A program made the translations under genes and the position numbers. A stretch of DNA of 64,000 nucleotides. Source: Lysobacter capsici (GTDB lineage: Bacteria; Pseudomonadota; Gammaproteobacteria; Xanthomonadales; Xanthomonadaceae). This document shows, in pieces, positions 53,265 to 61,453 of the stretch. The stretch covers positions 1,488,001 through 1,552,000 of the forward strand of contig NZ_CP076103.1 in the NCBI RefSeq assembly GCF_018732085.1, written 5' to 3'. The notes under the pieces were generated by a model. The model worked only from the letters and a program-made list of their open reading frames with translations. It was not told where the DNA came from and did not search any database. How positions within the stretch are numbered: position 1 is the stretch's first letter; every line of letters begins with the position of its first letter.

Positions 53265-54473
53265 ATGGACCGCACCCCTCTGGAAGACATCGCGCTGTTC
53301 CTGCGGCGCCTGCAATGGACGGCGCTCGGCGTCGGCGCGTGCTGGCTGCTGTGGGTGCTGGCCCCGGTGCTGACCCCGTTCGTGGTCGCCGCGATGCTCG
53401 GCTGGCTCGGCGATCCGCTGGTCGACCGGCTCGAACGCACCGGCCGCTCGCGCAACACCTCGGTGATCCTGGTGTTCACCCTGATGGCGCTGCTGGTGGT
53501 GCTGGTGCTGCTGATCCTGGTGCCGTTGATCGAGCGCCAGATCACCACCCTGATCGTGTCGCTGCCGAGCTACCGCGACTGGTTCACCGGCACCGCGATC
53601 CCGTGGCTGGAGCAGCGCACCGGTTTCGAGATCAGCGCCTGGCTCGACCTCAACCACCTGATCGAACTGGTGCGCAGCAACTGGGAGCGCGCCGGCGGCG
53701 TGGCGACCACGATGCTGGGCTATCTGTCGCGTTCGGGCTTCGCGGTGATGGCGATGATCGCCAACATCGCGCTGCTGCCGGTGCTGACGTTCTTCTTCCT
53801 GCGCGACTGGGACGTGCTGGTCGACCGGGTCGCCTCGCTGATCCCGCGCGATCACCTGGCCACCGCGAGCCGCCTGGCGAAGGCCTCCAGCGACGTGCTC
53901 GGCGCGTTCCTGCGCGGCCAGTTCCTGGTGATGATCACGCTCGGCGTGATGTACGGCATCGGCCTGTGGGCGGTCGGCCTGGACCTGGGCATCCTGATCG
54001 GCATCATCGCCGGCCTGCTGACCTTCGTGCCCTACCTCGGCCCGGCCAGCGGCATCATCCTCGGCGTGGTCGCCGCGCTGGTGCAGTACGGCGACTGGAA
54101 GTACGTGGCCGGCGTGCTCGCCGTGTTCGGCGTGGGCCAGGTGATCGAAAGCTATTGGCTGACCCCGAAGCTGGTCGGCGACCGCATCGGCCTGCATCCG
54201 GTCGCGGTGATCTTCGCCGTGCTCGCCGGCGGCACCTTGTTCGGTTTCCTCGGCATGCTGCTGGCGCTGCCGGTGGCGGCGGTGGCCAACGTGCTGCTGC
54301 GCTACGCGCAGGAGCGCTACACCCACAGCCGCCTGTACGCCGGCGATCATCCGACCATCCTGCTCGACCCGGCCGCCAACCCGGTATCGCCGCGCGCCGC
54401 CGAACCGGCGCCGAGCAACGACAGCCGCGCGGCACCCGCCGCCGACGCGTCCACGGAGCGCGCGCCGCAGTGA
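53265..54473 (+). CDS. AI-2E family transporter (PerM-like)
   Basis: A 402-residue inner-membrane protein of the AI-2E/PerM family with about eight helices, including the C-terminal GLLTFVPYLGPASGIILGVVAAL and GFLGMLLALPVAAVANVLL segments. Some relatives export small signals or act as Na+/H+ antiporters; the substrate here is unknown. A Pro/Ala-rich cytosolic tail ends the protein. Middle gene of DUF2066 - AI-2E - hda. Confidence 0.92.
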   Translation: MDRTPLEDIALFLRRLQWTALGVGACWLLWVLAPVLTPFVVAAMLGWLGDPLVDRLERTGRSRNTSVILVFTLMALLVVLVLLILVPLIERQITTLIVSLPSYRDWFTGTAIPWLEQRTGFEISAWLDLNHLIELVRSNWERAGGVATTMLGYLSRSGFAVMAMIANIALLPVLTFFFLRDWDVLVDRVASLIPRDHLATASRLAKASSDVLGAFLRGQFLVMITLGVMYGIGLWAVGLDLGILIGIIAGLLTFVPYLGPASGIILGVVAALVQYGDWKYVAGVLAVFGVGQVIESYWLTPKLVGDRIGLHPVAVIFAVLAGGTLFGFLGMLLALPVAAVANVLLRYAQERYTHSRLYAGDHPTILLDPAANPVSPRAAEPAPSNDSRAAPAADASTERAPQ

Positions 54474-55198
54474 GCGTTCCGCAGTTGCCGCTGACCCTGC
54501 GTTATCCGCCGGATCAGAGCCTGGACACCTATGTGGATGCGCCCGCCGGCGCGATCGCGCAACTGCGCGCGCTGGCGAGGCACACCCACGAAACCGCCGG
54601 TTACGCCGATCCGACCGGCGCCGACTGGGTGTACCTGGCCGGTCCGGCCGGCGTCGGCAAGACCCACCTGCTGCTCGGCGCCTGCGCCGCGGCCGAAGCG
54701 GCCGGACGCCGCGCCGCCTACGTGCCGCTGGCCGCCGCGGCCGGGCGCTTGCGCGAAGCGCTGCACGCGCTGGAAGGCAACGATCTGCTGGCGCTCGATG
54801 GCATCGAAGCGATCGCCGGCCACCGCGACGACGAAGTCGCCTTGTTCGACACCCACAACCGCGCGCGCCAGGCCGGCATCGCGATCATCTACGCCGCGCG
54901 CGAGAACCCCGACGAACTGGCGTTGGTGCTGCCCGACCTGCGCTCGCGCCTGTCGCAATGCACGCGCATCGTGCTGAGCCCGCTGAACGACGCCGGTCGC
55001 GGCGAGGTGCTGCGTCAGCGCGCGCAGCGGCGTGGTCTGGCCTTGGAAGAGGCGGCGCTGGACTGGATGCTCAAGCGGGTCGACCGCGATCTGGGCGGCT
55101 TGACCGCGCTGCTCGACAAGCTCGATCGCGCTTCGCTCGCGGCGCAGCGGCGCATCACGGTGCCGTTTTTGCGGCAGACGCTCGAGTTGGATAACTGA
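54470..55198 (+). CDS. hda: DnaA regulatory inactivator Hda
   Basis: A 242-residue AAA+ protein that, bound to the DNA-loaded sliding clamp, makes DnaA hydrolyse its ATP and so prevents re-initiation. The clamp-binding motif QLPLTL is at the N-terminus and Walker A GPAGVGKTHLL near residue 60; LLALDGIEAIAGH is Walker B. GTG start overlaps the stop of the AI-2E gene (GTGA). Confidence 0.95.
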   Translation: MSVPQLPLTLRYPPDQSLDTYVDAPAGAIAQLRALARHTHETAGYADPTGADWVYLAGPAGVGKTHLLLGACAAAEAAGRRAAYVPLAAAAGRLREALHALEGNDLLALDGIEAIAGHRDDEVALFDTHNRARQAGIAIIYAARENPDELALVLPDLRSRLSQCTRIVLSPLNDAGRGEVLRQRAQRRGLALEEAALDWMLKRVDRDLGGLTALLDKLDRASLAAQRRITVPFLRQTLELDN

Positions 55199-55272
55199 CG
55201 GTCGTTTGGTTGTCTCGCAGCGCGGATATCGCGTTGATGTCGAGCCTGGATTACGTGGCTATCTGAGCCAAG

Positions 55273-55480
55273 TGCATCGGGGCTAAAGCCCCTCCCACAA
55301 AAGACCTCGTAGCGACGAAATCTTTTGTGGGAGGGGCTTTAGCCCCGATGCTTTTCGTTCCGATGGCGACGATCTTCGCTATAACCCCATCCCACAACAG
55401 ACCTCGCTGCTACGGAATTTCTTGTGGGAGGGGGTTCAGCCCCGACGCTTTTCGTTCCGATCGCGACGATCTTCGCTATC
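55273..55480. repeat. GTGGGAGGGGC-type repeats, two inverted pairs
   Basis: GGGGCTAAAGCCCCTCCCAC (55279 on) faces GTGGGAGGGGCTTTAGCCCC (55326 on); a more diverged pair follows at 55384-55480, including TTCGTTCCGATCGCGACGAT direct repeats. The region follows hda and lies at the start of a 1 kb gene-free stretch. Confidence 0.8.
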
Positions 55481-55544
55481 TGCCCGAACGATGTAGCGGT
55501 TTGCGCCGCTCCTCCAGGTAGGCCATATGACTTTTGCTTGAGTC

Positions 55545-56111
55545 TGAAGTCGCGCAGTTCATCCAGCGCTGCGACGGCTCTAACTCGCGAGAACAAAAGC
55601 ACACCCGGAGGGCGGCGCACATGGATGTGCGCCGTGCGCCACCGAGACAGGATGTCTCGTGTGGCGCATGCCCGCGTCGGCACCGATCGTGCGGGCAATT
55701 GATTCAAAGAAAAGCGTTTTTCTTTGGTTACCTTTCTTTTGTCGCTTTTGACAAAAGAAAGTAACTCGGCCGCTTGCGGACGAAAGCTGTTGATCTTGCC
55801 TTCGGCTTCAAAGGCTCTTAAACGCTTCAAAGATTTGAAGCCTTTAAAGCTGCAAGCAGGATCAAAAGCTTCCGCTACTAAAGCGGCGGGTAACTTTCTT
55901 TTGTCCAGAGCCACAAAAGAAAGTCACCAAAGAAAAAGGCGTTCCTGTTTCGAATAAAGAGCCGCACGATCGGTGCTTGCGCAGGCATGCGCCACACGGG
56001 ACATCCATGTCCCGGTAGCGCACGGCGTGCATCCTGCACGCCGCCCTCCGGGTGTGCGTTTGCTAACGCGAGTTAGTCGATTCGCAGCGCTGGATGAACT
56101 GCGCGACTTCA
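55545..56111. repeat. Large inverted repeat with 220-base arms
   Basis: Left arm 55545-55766 and right arm 55891-56111, about 222 and 221 bases, enclose a 124-base loop. The outermost 30 bases of the arms are perfectly complementary (outer end TGAAGTCGCGCAGTTCATCC), and inner blocks such as ACAAAAGAAAGT also match; overall identity looks like 75-80%. Frames inside (for example on the minus strand) resemble spurious proteins annotated in related genomes. The gene-free stretch runs from 55199 to 56256. Confidence 0.85.
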
Positions 56112-56256
56112 ATCATTGAGCCAAAGCCAAAGCCAAAGGCGGAGCCCAAGCGAACGAAAACGGGGCTTGGATCAAATGACTCCGCGGTTGAAAAGCCGAT
56201 GCGGCATGCCATGACCGCGCTGAGCGCGATAGCGTGTTCTAAAGCGGAATTGCGCA

Positions 56257-56757
56257 CTAAGCCAGCAACTTCCGATAAATCGCCAGATCCGCCCCAGAAA
56301 AACAACAGAAAACTACTTCGTCGATCGACGCGTCATGCGCGGCGAAATCGCGCACCGTTCCAACCGCGACTTCGGCCGCCGCCTGCGGCGGATAGCCGAA
56401 AATACCCGTGCTGATGCAAGGAAACGCGATACGCCTGAGCCCGCGTTTCGCGGCGATCTGCAAACACTGCCGATAACACGAAGCCAACAACGCCGGCTCG
56501 CCCTGATCGCCACCACGCCACACCGGGCCGACGGTGTGGATCACGTACTGCGCCGGCAGGCGATAGCCGCGCGTCAGCTTGGCCTCGCCGGTCTTGCAGC
56601 CGCCGAGCAAGCGGCATTCGGAGACCAGGTCCGGCCCGGCCGCGCGATGGATCGCGCCGTCCACGCCGCCGCCGCCGAGCAGCGAAGAGTTCGCCGCGTT
56701 GACGATCGCATCCAGGGCCAGCCGGGTGATGTCGCCTTGTATCGCGCGCAATTGCAT
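56257..56757 (-). CDS. Macrodomain protein (ADP-ribose hydrolase-like)
   Basis: A 166-residue MacroD-type domain that binds ADP-ribose and in relatives deacylates O-acetyl-ADP-ribose or removes ADP-ribose from proteins. LRAIQGDITRLALDAIVNAANSSLLGGGGVDGAI, the catalytic loop and ISTGIFGYPPQAAAEVAV are intact. AGGA seven bases upstream supports the ATG at 56757; it begins 14 bases after the original stop of the disrupted kptA copy. Because of the frameshift in that gene, an uninterrupted frame also reads from kptA into this domain. Confidence 0.92.
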   Translation of the reverse strand: MQLRAIQGDITRLALDAIVNAANSSLLGGGGVDGAIHRAAGPDLVSECRLLGGCKTGEAKLTRGYRLPAQYVIHTVGPVWRGGDQGEPALLASCYRQCLQIAAKRGLRRIAFPCISTGIFGYPPQAAAEVAVGTVRDFAAHDASIDEVVFCCFSGADLAIYRKLLA

Positions 56758-56771
56758 GGATCCGTCCTGTA

Positions 56772-57324
56772 TCAGTCGTGTTCCGGCCAATCGATGAATT
56801 CGGGCGCGACGGCGTCGGTCAGCCACACGCCATTGTCGGCTCGGAAGAATGCCATCCCGCGCTCGTGCATCGCGCCGGCGCGAATGTGCAGGACCAGCGG
56901 GTTTGCCGTGACGGCTGCCGACCTTGACCGCGGTGCCCTTGTCCAAGGACAGATGCACGTGCTGGCGGCTTTGCCGGGTCAGGCCCTGCGCACGGATCGA
57001 GTCGGCGAAGCGCGTCGCGGTACCGTGGTACAGCGACGCGGGCGGTTGCAACGGCGTCAAGGCCAGGTCGATCTGGATCGAATGCCCCTGGCTGGCGCGG
57101 ATGCGTCGACCGTCGTCGCTGATCTTGAAGCGCTGCTTGTCGTTGTCGCGCACGATCTCCTCGATCATCCGTCGCGACATCGGCTTGCCGTGCATGCCGG
57201 CCTGACGGATCAGATCGTCGATGAGCGCCCAACCGTTGTCGTCGAGTTTCAGACCGATGGCCTGGGGTTCATGGCGCAGGATGAGGCTGAGGAACTTGCT
57301 TTTGCTTTTGAGTTTGTCGCTCAT
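56772..57324 (-). pseudogene. kptA: kptA copy 2, frameshifted
   Basis: RNA 2'-phosphotransferase, broken. The N-terminal part (RHEPQAIGLKLDDNGW, IRASQGHSIQIDL, LYHGTATRF, RQHVHLS) is intact to about residue 142; an extra C in a CCC run at 56899-56901 then shifts the frame. The shifted frame restores the expected end (LVLHIRAGAMHERGMAFFRA ... FIDWPEHD) with a stop at 56772-56774. Reading straight through instead gives a 355-residue frame that joins the KptA half to the macrodomain via about 45 unrelated residues. It could be a sequencing error. The intact copy lies 45 bases upstream. Confidence 0.82.
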
Positions 57325-57369
57325 GATCTTCCGTGAATGCTCGCAAGCGCCGCGTGCGGGCGCCGCGGC

Positions 57370-57924
57370 TCAGGGTTGTTCGGGCCAATCGATGAATTCG
57401 GCCGCGACGGCGTCGGTCAGCCATACGCCGTTGGCCGATTGATAGAAATTCAATCCGCGCGCATGCATGTCGCCGGCACGGATGGTCAGCACCAGGGCCT
57501 TGCCGTGGCGGCTGCCGACCTTGGTCGCGGTGGCTTCGTCGGAGGACAGATGCACGTGCTGGCGGCTTTGCTTGACCAGGCCGAGGTTGCGGATCGATTT
57601 GGCGAAGCGGGTCGCGGTGCCGTGGTACAGCGTGGTCGGCGGCGGCAGCGGCGCCAGTTCCAGGTCGACTTCGATCGAATGGCCCTGGTTGGCGCGGATG
57701 CGCGCGCCGTCTTCGCTGATTGCGAAGCGCTGCTTGTCGCTGTCGCGCACGACCTGTTCGATCAGTTCGCGGGTTATCGGCTTGCCGTCGGCGTTGGCCA
57801 GGCGGACCAGTTCGTCGAGGTCGGCCCAGCCGTTCGCGTCGAGAGTCAGGCCGATCGCTTCGGGTTCGTGGCGCAGCACGAGGCTGAGGAATTTGCTGGT
57901 CTTGGTGAGGTTGACGGAGCTCAT
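57370..57924 (-). CDS. kptA: RNA 2'-phosphotransferase (KptA/Tpt1)
   Basis: A 184-residue enzyme that moves a 2'-phosphate from RNA to NAD+, giving ADP-ribose 1'',2''-cyclic phosphate and nicotinamide. Conserved motifs: LVLRHEPEAIGL, IRANQGHSIEVDL, LYHGTATRF and KQSRQHVHLSSD. Bacteria do not make tRNA splice junctions like those of yeast, so the natural target here is unknown; 2'-phosphorylated or NAD-capped RNA are possibilities. It is followed by a frameshifted paralogue and a macrodomain gene on the same strand. Confidence 0.93.
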   Translation of the reverse strand: MSSVNLTKTSKFLSLVLRHEPEAIGLTLDANGWADLDELVRLANADGKPITRELIEQVVRDSDKQRFAISEDGARIRANQGHSIEVDLELAPLPPPTTLYHGTATRFAKSIRNLGLVKQSRQHVHLSSDEATATKVGSRHGKALVLTIRAGDMHARGLNFYQSANGVWLTDAVAAEFIDWPEQP

Positions 57925-58007
57925 GGCGGTTCCAATTTGGCAAGGGCGGCGGCGCGATCGGGCGGTGTCGCCGGTCGCGTCGCGCGAAGGAAGAAGTAAG
58001 GCGATGC

Positions 58008-58736
58008 TCAGCCGTTCGCCGCGGCGGCCAGCGCCGCGTCGAGCTGCTGCAATCGTTCCGGGGTGCCGACATCGGTCCAGCGGCCGCGATGGTGTTCGCC
58101 GCTGATGCGGCCGCGCGCAGCAGCGGCGCGCAGCAGCGGTACGGTGCTGAAGCGCGGCGGTTGCAACTGCGCGCCGGGTGCGTCGCCGAGTATGTCGCGC
58201 CAGGCATCGAACAGGCTCGCGCGGTACAGGCCGATGCCGGAGTAGGTGAGCCGCGACGGGCCGTCGTTGTGCAGCAGGCCGCCGTCATCGAGTTGGAAAT
58301 CGCCGCGCGGATGCTGCGAAGGATTGTCCACCAGCACCAGATGCGCGTCGCCGTTGAATTCGCGCGGCAGCGCGGCGAAGTCGTAATCGGTCCAGATATC
58401 GCCGTTGGCGACGAGGAACGGCGCCCGCGGATCGGCGCCGTCGAGCAGCAGCGGCAAGGCGTGCAGCAGGCCGCCGCCGGTTTCCAGCGGGGTGGTGCCT
58501 TCGTAGGAATAGCGCAGGCGCAGGCCCCAGTGCGCGCCGTCGCCGAGGGTGTCGGCGAACTGCGGCGCGAGCCACGAGGTGTTGACGATCACCTCGCGCA
58601 CGCCGAGCGCGGCGAGTTTTTCCAGATGCCATTCGATCAGGCGCTTGCCGCCGACCGCGAGCAGGGGCTTGGGCGTGTGCAGGGTCAGCGGGCGCATGCG
58701 CTCGCCCAGACCGGCGGCGAAGATCAGTGCCTTCAT
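58008..58736 (-). CDS. murU: N-acetylmuramate alpha-1-phosphate uridylyltransferase
   Basis: A 242-residue nucleotidyltransferase that makes UDP-MurNAc from MurNAc-1-phosphate in the fosfomycin-bypassing recycling pathway. AAGLGERMRPLTLHTPKPLL is the nucleotide-binding signature, with VNGD-like LVANGDIWTDYDF and WTDVGTPERL later. Its ATG overlaps the amgK stop (ATGA). Confidence 0.95.
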   Translation of the reverse strand: MKALIFAAGLGERMRPLTLHTPKPLLAVGGKRLIEWHLEKLAALGVREVIVNTSWLAPQFADTLGDGAHWGLRLRYSYEGTTPLETGGGLLHALPLLLDGADPRAPFLVANGDIWTDYDFAALPREFNGDAHLVLVDNPSQHPRGDFQLDDGGLLHNDGPSRLTYSGIGLYRASLFDAWRDILGDAPGAQLQPPRFSTVPLLRAAAARGRISGEHHRGRWTDVGTPERLQQLDAALAAAANG

Positions 58737-59770
58737 GCCGGCTGCGTCGCGGTGGTGGAGGCCAGCGCCGGGCGCACGTAGCGCTCGACGATCTGCGCCA
58801 GCGGAGCGAGTTCGGGGTAACGCGGCAGCACCACGTCGAGGTAGGCGAGAAAACGCGATGCATCGGCCAGGTACTTCGGCTTGCCGTCACGGTGATTGAG
58901 GCGCGCGAACAGGCCGAGGATCTTGATGTGGCGTTGCAGGCCGGCGTAGTCGGCGTCGCGGCGGAAACGGGCGAAGTCGGGCAGCGGGATGCCGGCGGCG
59001 GTCGCGCGCGCGTGGTAGCGCGCGAGCCAGCCGTCGATGCGCGGCTCCGGCCAGCTGACGAAGGCGTCGCGGAACAGGCTGATCGGGTCGTAGGCGATCG
59101 GCCCGCGCAGCGCGCCCTGGAAATCGATCACCGCCACGCCGCCGTCGACCGGCATCAGATTGCGCGGCATGTAGTCGCGATGCACGAACACCTGGCGCTG
59201 GGCGAGCACGTTGTCGAGGATGCGGCGATAGGCCAGGTCGAGGTTTTCCAGGTCGCCGCAGTCCAAGCTCAGGCCGAGATGACGGCCGAGGAACCATTCG
59301 TCGAACAGGCGCAGTTCGCGCGCCAGGAAGGCTTCGTCGTAGGGCTGCAGGTCGTCGGGGCAGGGCAGCGCCTGGATCTTGAGCAACTGGTCGAAGGCGG
59401 CGTCGAACAGCGCATCGGCGTCGGCTTCGCCTGCCTCGAAGGCCTGCAGGAAGGTCTGCTGGCCGAGGTCCTCGAGCAGCAGGAACCCCAGTTCCATGTC
59501 CTGCGCATGCACCTGCGGGACCCGCACGCCGCCGGCCAGCAGCATCTTGCGGATGCGCAGCCAGGGCCGGGCGTCTTCGAGCTCGGGCGGGGAGTCCATG
59601 ACGATGACGCTGCGCTCGGCCGCGCCGCCGGCGTCGGCCAAGCCGCGCCAATAGCTGCGGAAACCGGCGTCGAACGAGGCGCGGGTCAGAGCGAGGCGGG
59701 CGTCGCCGGTCGCGGCGCGCGCCCAGGCCAGGCGGGCGTCGTCGCGGTCGGTGGGGTGCGGCTGGGTCAT
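58733..59770 (-). CDS. amgK: N-acetylmuramate/N-acetylglucosamine kinase
   Basis: A 345-residue aminoglycoside-phosphotransferase-fold kinase that phosphorylates the anomeric OH of MurNAc and GlcNAc during cell-wall recycling. The catalytic loop VFVHRDYMPRNLM and the metal-binding VAVIDFQGA are intact. Translation from 59770 (MTQPHP); a frame to 59806 is unsupported. Operon with murU. Confidence 0.94.
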   Translation of the reverse strand: MTQPHPTDRDDARLAWARAATGDARLALTRASFDAGFRSYWRGLADAGGAAERSVIVMDSPPELEDARPWLRIRKMLLAGGVRVPQVHAQDMELGFLLLEDLGQQTFLQAFEAGEADADALFDAAFDQLLKIQALPCPDDLQPYDEAFLARELRLFDEWFLGRHLGLSLDCGDLENLDLAYRRILDNVLAQRQVFVHRDYMPRNLMPVDGGVAVIDFQGALRGPIAYDPISLFRDAFVSWPEPRIDGWLARYHARATAAGIPLPDFARFRRDADYAGLQRHIKILGLFARLNHRDGKPKYLADASRFLAYLDVVLPRYPELAPLAQIVERYVRPALASTTATQPA

Positions 59771-59867
59771 GCGTGCTCCATGCGGCCGGGGCGGTCGCGG
59801 ATGCACAGGGTAAACGTCCGTGGGCCACGGGTGAACGTTGTGGTGGCCGAAGGCCCCTCATCCGCCC

Positions 59868-60050
59868 TTCGGGCACCTTCTCCCGCAAGCGGGAGAAGGG
59901 AGCAAGACAAGCCCTTCCATGCTTGTGGGAGAGGGCAAGACAAGCCCTTTCACTCTGGTGGGACAGGGGACAAGACGCGCCCTCCCACTCGCGCGGTAGA
60001 GGGGGACAGGAGAAGCCCTCTCCCGCTTGCGGGAGAGGGTTGGGTGAGGG
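59868..60050. repeat. CCCTCTCCCGC-type repeats, degenerate cluster
   Basis: An inverted copy with CTTCTCCCGCAAGCGGGAGA near 59876, two or three partial copies, and a plain direct copy at 60017-60050 ending GGGTGAGGG. Confidence 0.75.
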
Positions 60051-60205
60051 CAGACACGCTCGCATCGCGCTGCCGGGTCTCACGGATAGAAGTAGGGCGG
60101 AGCTCTTGCCGCAGGTTCCTCCAACGCAGTCGCCACCGCTGCCTTCGGATTTCCTGCGCCGAGAACCCCGCCCTACAGGTACAGCTGCATCAATCAAAAC
60201 CGCTC

Positions 60206-60270
60206 AAGGAGAAAAACTTAGGAGAAAAACTTAGGAGAACAACTCAAGGAGAACACTCAAGGAGAACAAC
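60206..60270. repeat. Five tandem copies of an AGGAGAA unit
   Basis: GGAGAA recurs at 60208, 60221, 60234, 60248 and 60261, each in a 13-14 base unit of the type AGGAGAAAAACTT. Each unit contains a consensus Shine-Dalgarno sequence on the plus strand, but no start codon follows at a suitable distance. Confidence 0.85.
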
Positions 60271-60352
60271 TGCGTCTTTCAGCATCGACCGCTTTGCAAC
60301 CAACAACCTAGGGACAACTAACCATACAAAAACCGATCACATCCAATGAAAG

Positions 60353-60432
60353 CGCGGGGCGAGGCCGGCGCGGGGCCGGTTCGCGCGTAGCGGCACGTGT
60401 ACGCGGTACCGTCGCGCACGGCCTCGCCCCGC
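60353..60432 (-). terminator. Probable cysK terminator
   Basis: GCGGGGCGAGGCC (60353-60365) is perfectly complementary to GGCCTCGCCCCGC (60420-60432), 54 bases apart. On the minus strand the stem is followed by GCTTTCATT. The long loop and short T run make termination likely but not certain. Confidence 0.6.
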
Positions 60433-60438
60433 CTGTTG

Positions 60439-61422
60439 CTAGGCCGCGACCGGCTCCTGGGTTTTATCCAGGGACGCCAGCCATTCGTCGTCCGATCCGT
60501 CCGCTACGCCTTCGAACAGGAACGTCGACAGATAGCGCTCGCCGGTGTCGGGCAGCATCGCCAGCAGTACCGAGCCTTCCGGCGCGCTTTCGGCGACCTG
60601 CAGCGCGGCGGCCACGGTCGCGCCAGCGGAGATGCCGACGAACAAGCCTTCCTCGGACGCGAGCCGGCGCGCGGTGTCGCGCGCGGTCACGTCGTCGACC
60701 GGGCGGATCTCGTCGGCGACGCCGCGATCGAGCACGCCGGGCACGAAGTCCGGGGTCCAGCCCTGGATCTTGTGCGGCTGCCAGTTGGCGCCGCTGAGCA
60801 GGGACGCGCCGGCCGGTTCGGAGGTGATGATCTTCAGCTCCGGACGCGCGGCTTTGAGCACCTGGCCTGCGCCGGTCAGGGTGCCGCCGGTGCCCCAGCC
60901 GGTGACGAAGAAGTCCAGCCGCTTGCCGGCGAAATCGAGCAGGATTTCCGGGCCGGTGGTGCTGCGGTGGTAGGCCGGGTTGGCCGGGTTCTCGAACTGC
61001 TGGGCCAGGAACCAGCCGTGTTTTTCCGCCAGTTCGGCGGCCTTGCGGACCATGCCGGTGCCGCGTTCGGCGGCCGGAGTCAGGATCACTTTCGCGCCGT
61101 ATGCGCGCATCAGCTTGCGCCGTTCGATCGAGAAGGTTTCGGTCATCACCGCGACGAAGGGATAGCCGCGCGCGGCGGCGACCAGGGCCAGCGCGATGCC
61201 GGTATTGCCCGAGGTCGCTTCCACTATCGTCTGGCCGGGCTTGAGCGCGCCGCTGCGTTCGGCGTCGAGCACGATCGCCAGGGCCAGACGGTCCTTGACC
61301 GAGCCGCCGGGATTGAACGATTCGACTTTCGCGTACAGCGACACGTGCTTGGGCGCGATGCGGTGCAGTTTGACGATCGGGGTGTTGCCGATGGTGTCGA
61401 GGATGCTGTCGTACAAAGGCAT
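60439..61422 (-). CDS. cysK: Cysteine synthase A
   Basis: A 327-residue PLP enzyme that makes cysteine from O-acetylserine and sulfide. The PLP lysine is in FNPGGSVKDRLAL, the substrate loop is TSGNTGI and the phosphate-binding loop is GTGGTLTGAG. GGGAGA precedes the ATG at 61422; a frame to 61506 is rejected. It follows cysG by 31 bases. Confidence 0.95.
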   Translation of the reverse strand: MPLYDSILDTIGNTPIVKLHRIAPKHVSLYAKVESFNPGGSVKDRLALAIVLDAERSGALKPGQTIVEATSGNTGIALALVAAARGYPFVAVMTETFSIERRKLMRAYGAKVILTPAAERGTGMVRKAAELAEKHGWFLAQQFENPANPAYHRSTTGPEILLDFAGKRLDFFVTGWGTGGTLTGAGQVLKAARPELKIITSEPAGASLLSGANWQPHKIQGWTPDFVPGVLDRGVADEIRPVDDVTARDTARRLASEEGLFVGISAGATVAAALQVAESAPEGSVLLAMLPDTGERYLSTFLFEGVADGSDDEWLASLDKTQEPVAA

Positions 61423-61453
61423 TGGAAGGTCTCCCGTGGCGTGGGTGATGAGG

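Larger units (their letters stand above)
59771..60438. other. Intergenic stretch with several repeats
   Basis: No gene seen. It holds degenerate CCCTCTCCCGC-type repeats (59868-60050), a 13-base tandem repeat (60206-60270) and the probable cysK terminator (60353-60432). Confidence 0.7.

Noticed and set aside
55339..55957. Several Lys/Ser-rich open frames on both strands
   Set aside because: They lie inside the large inverted repeat and GTGGGAGGGGC repeats; similar spurious proteins are common in related annotations.
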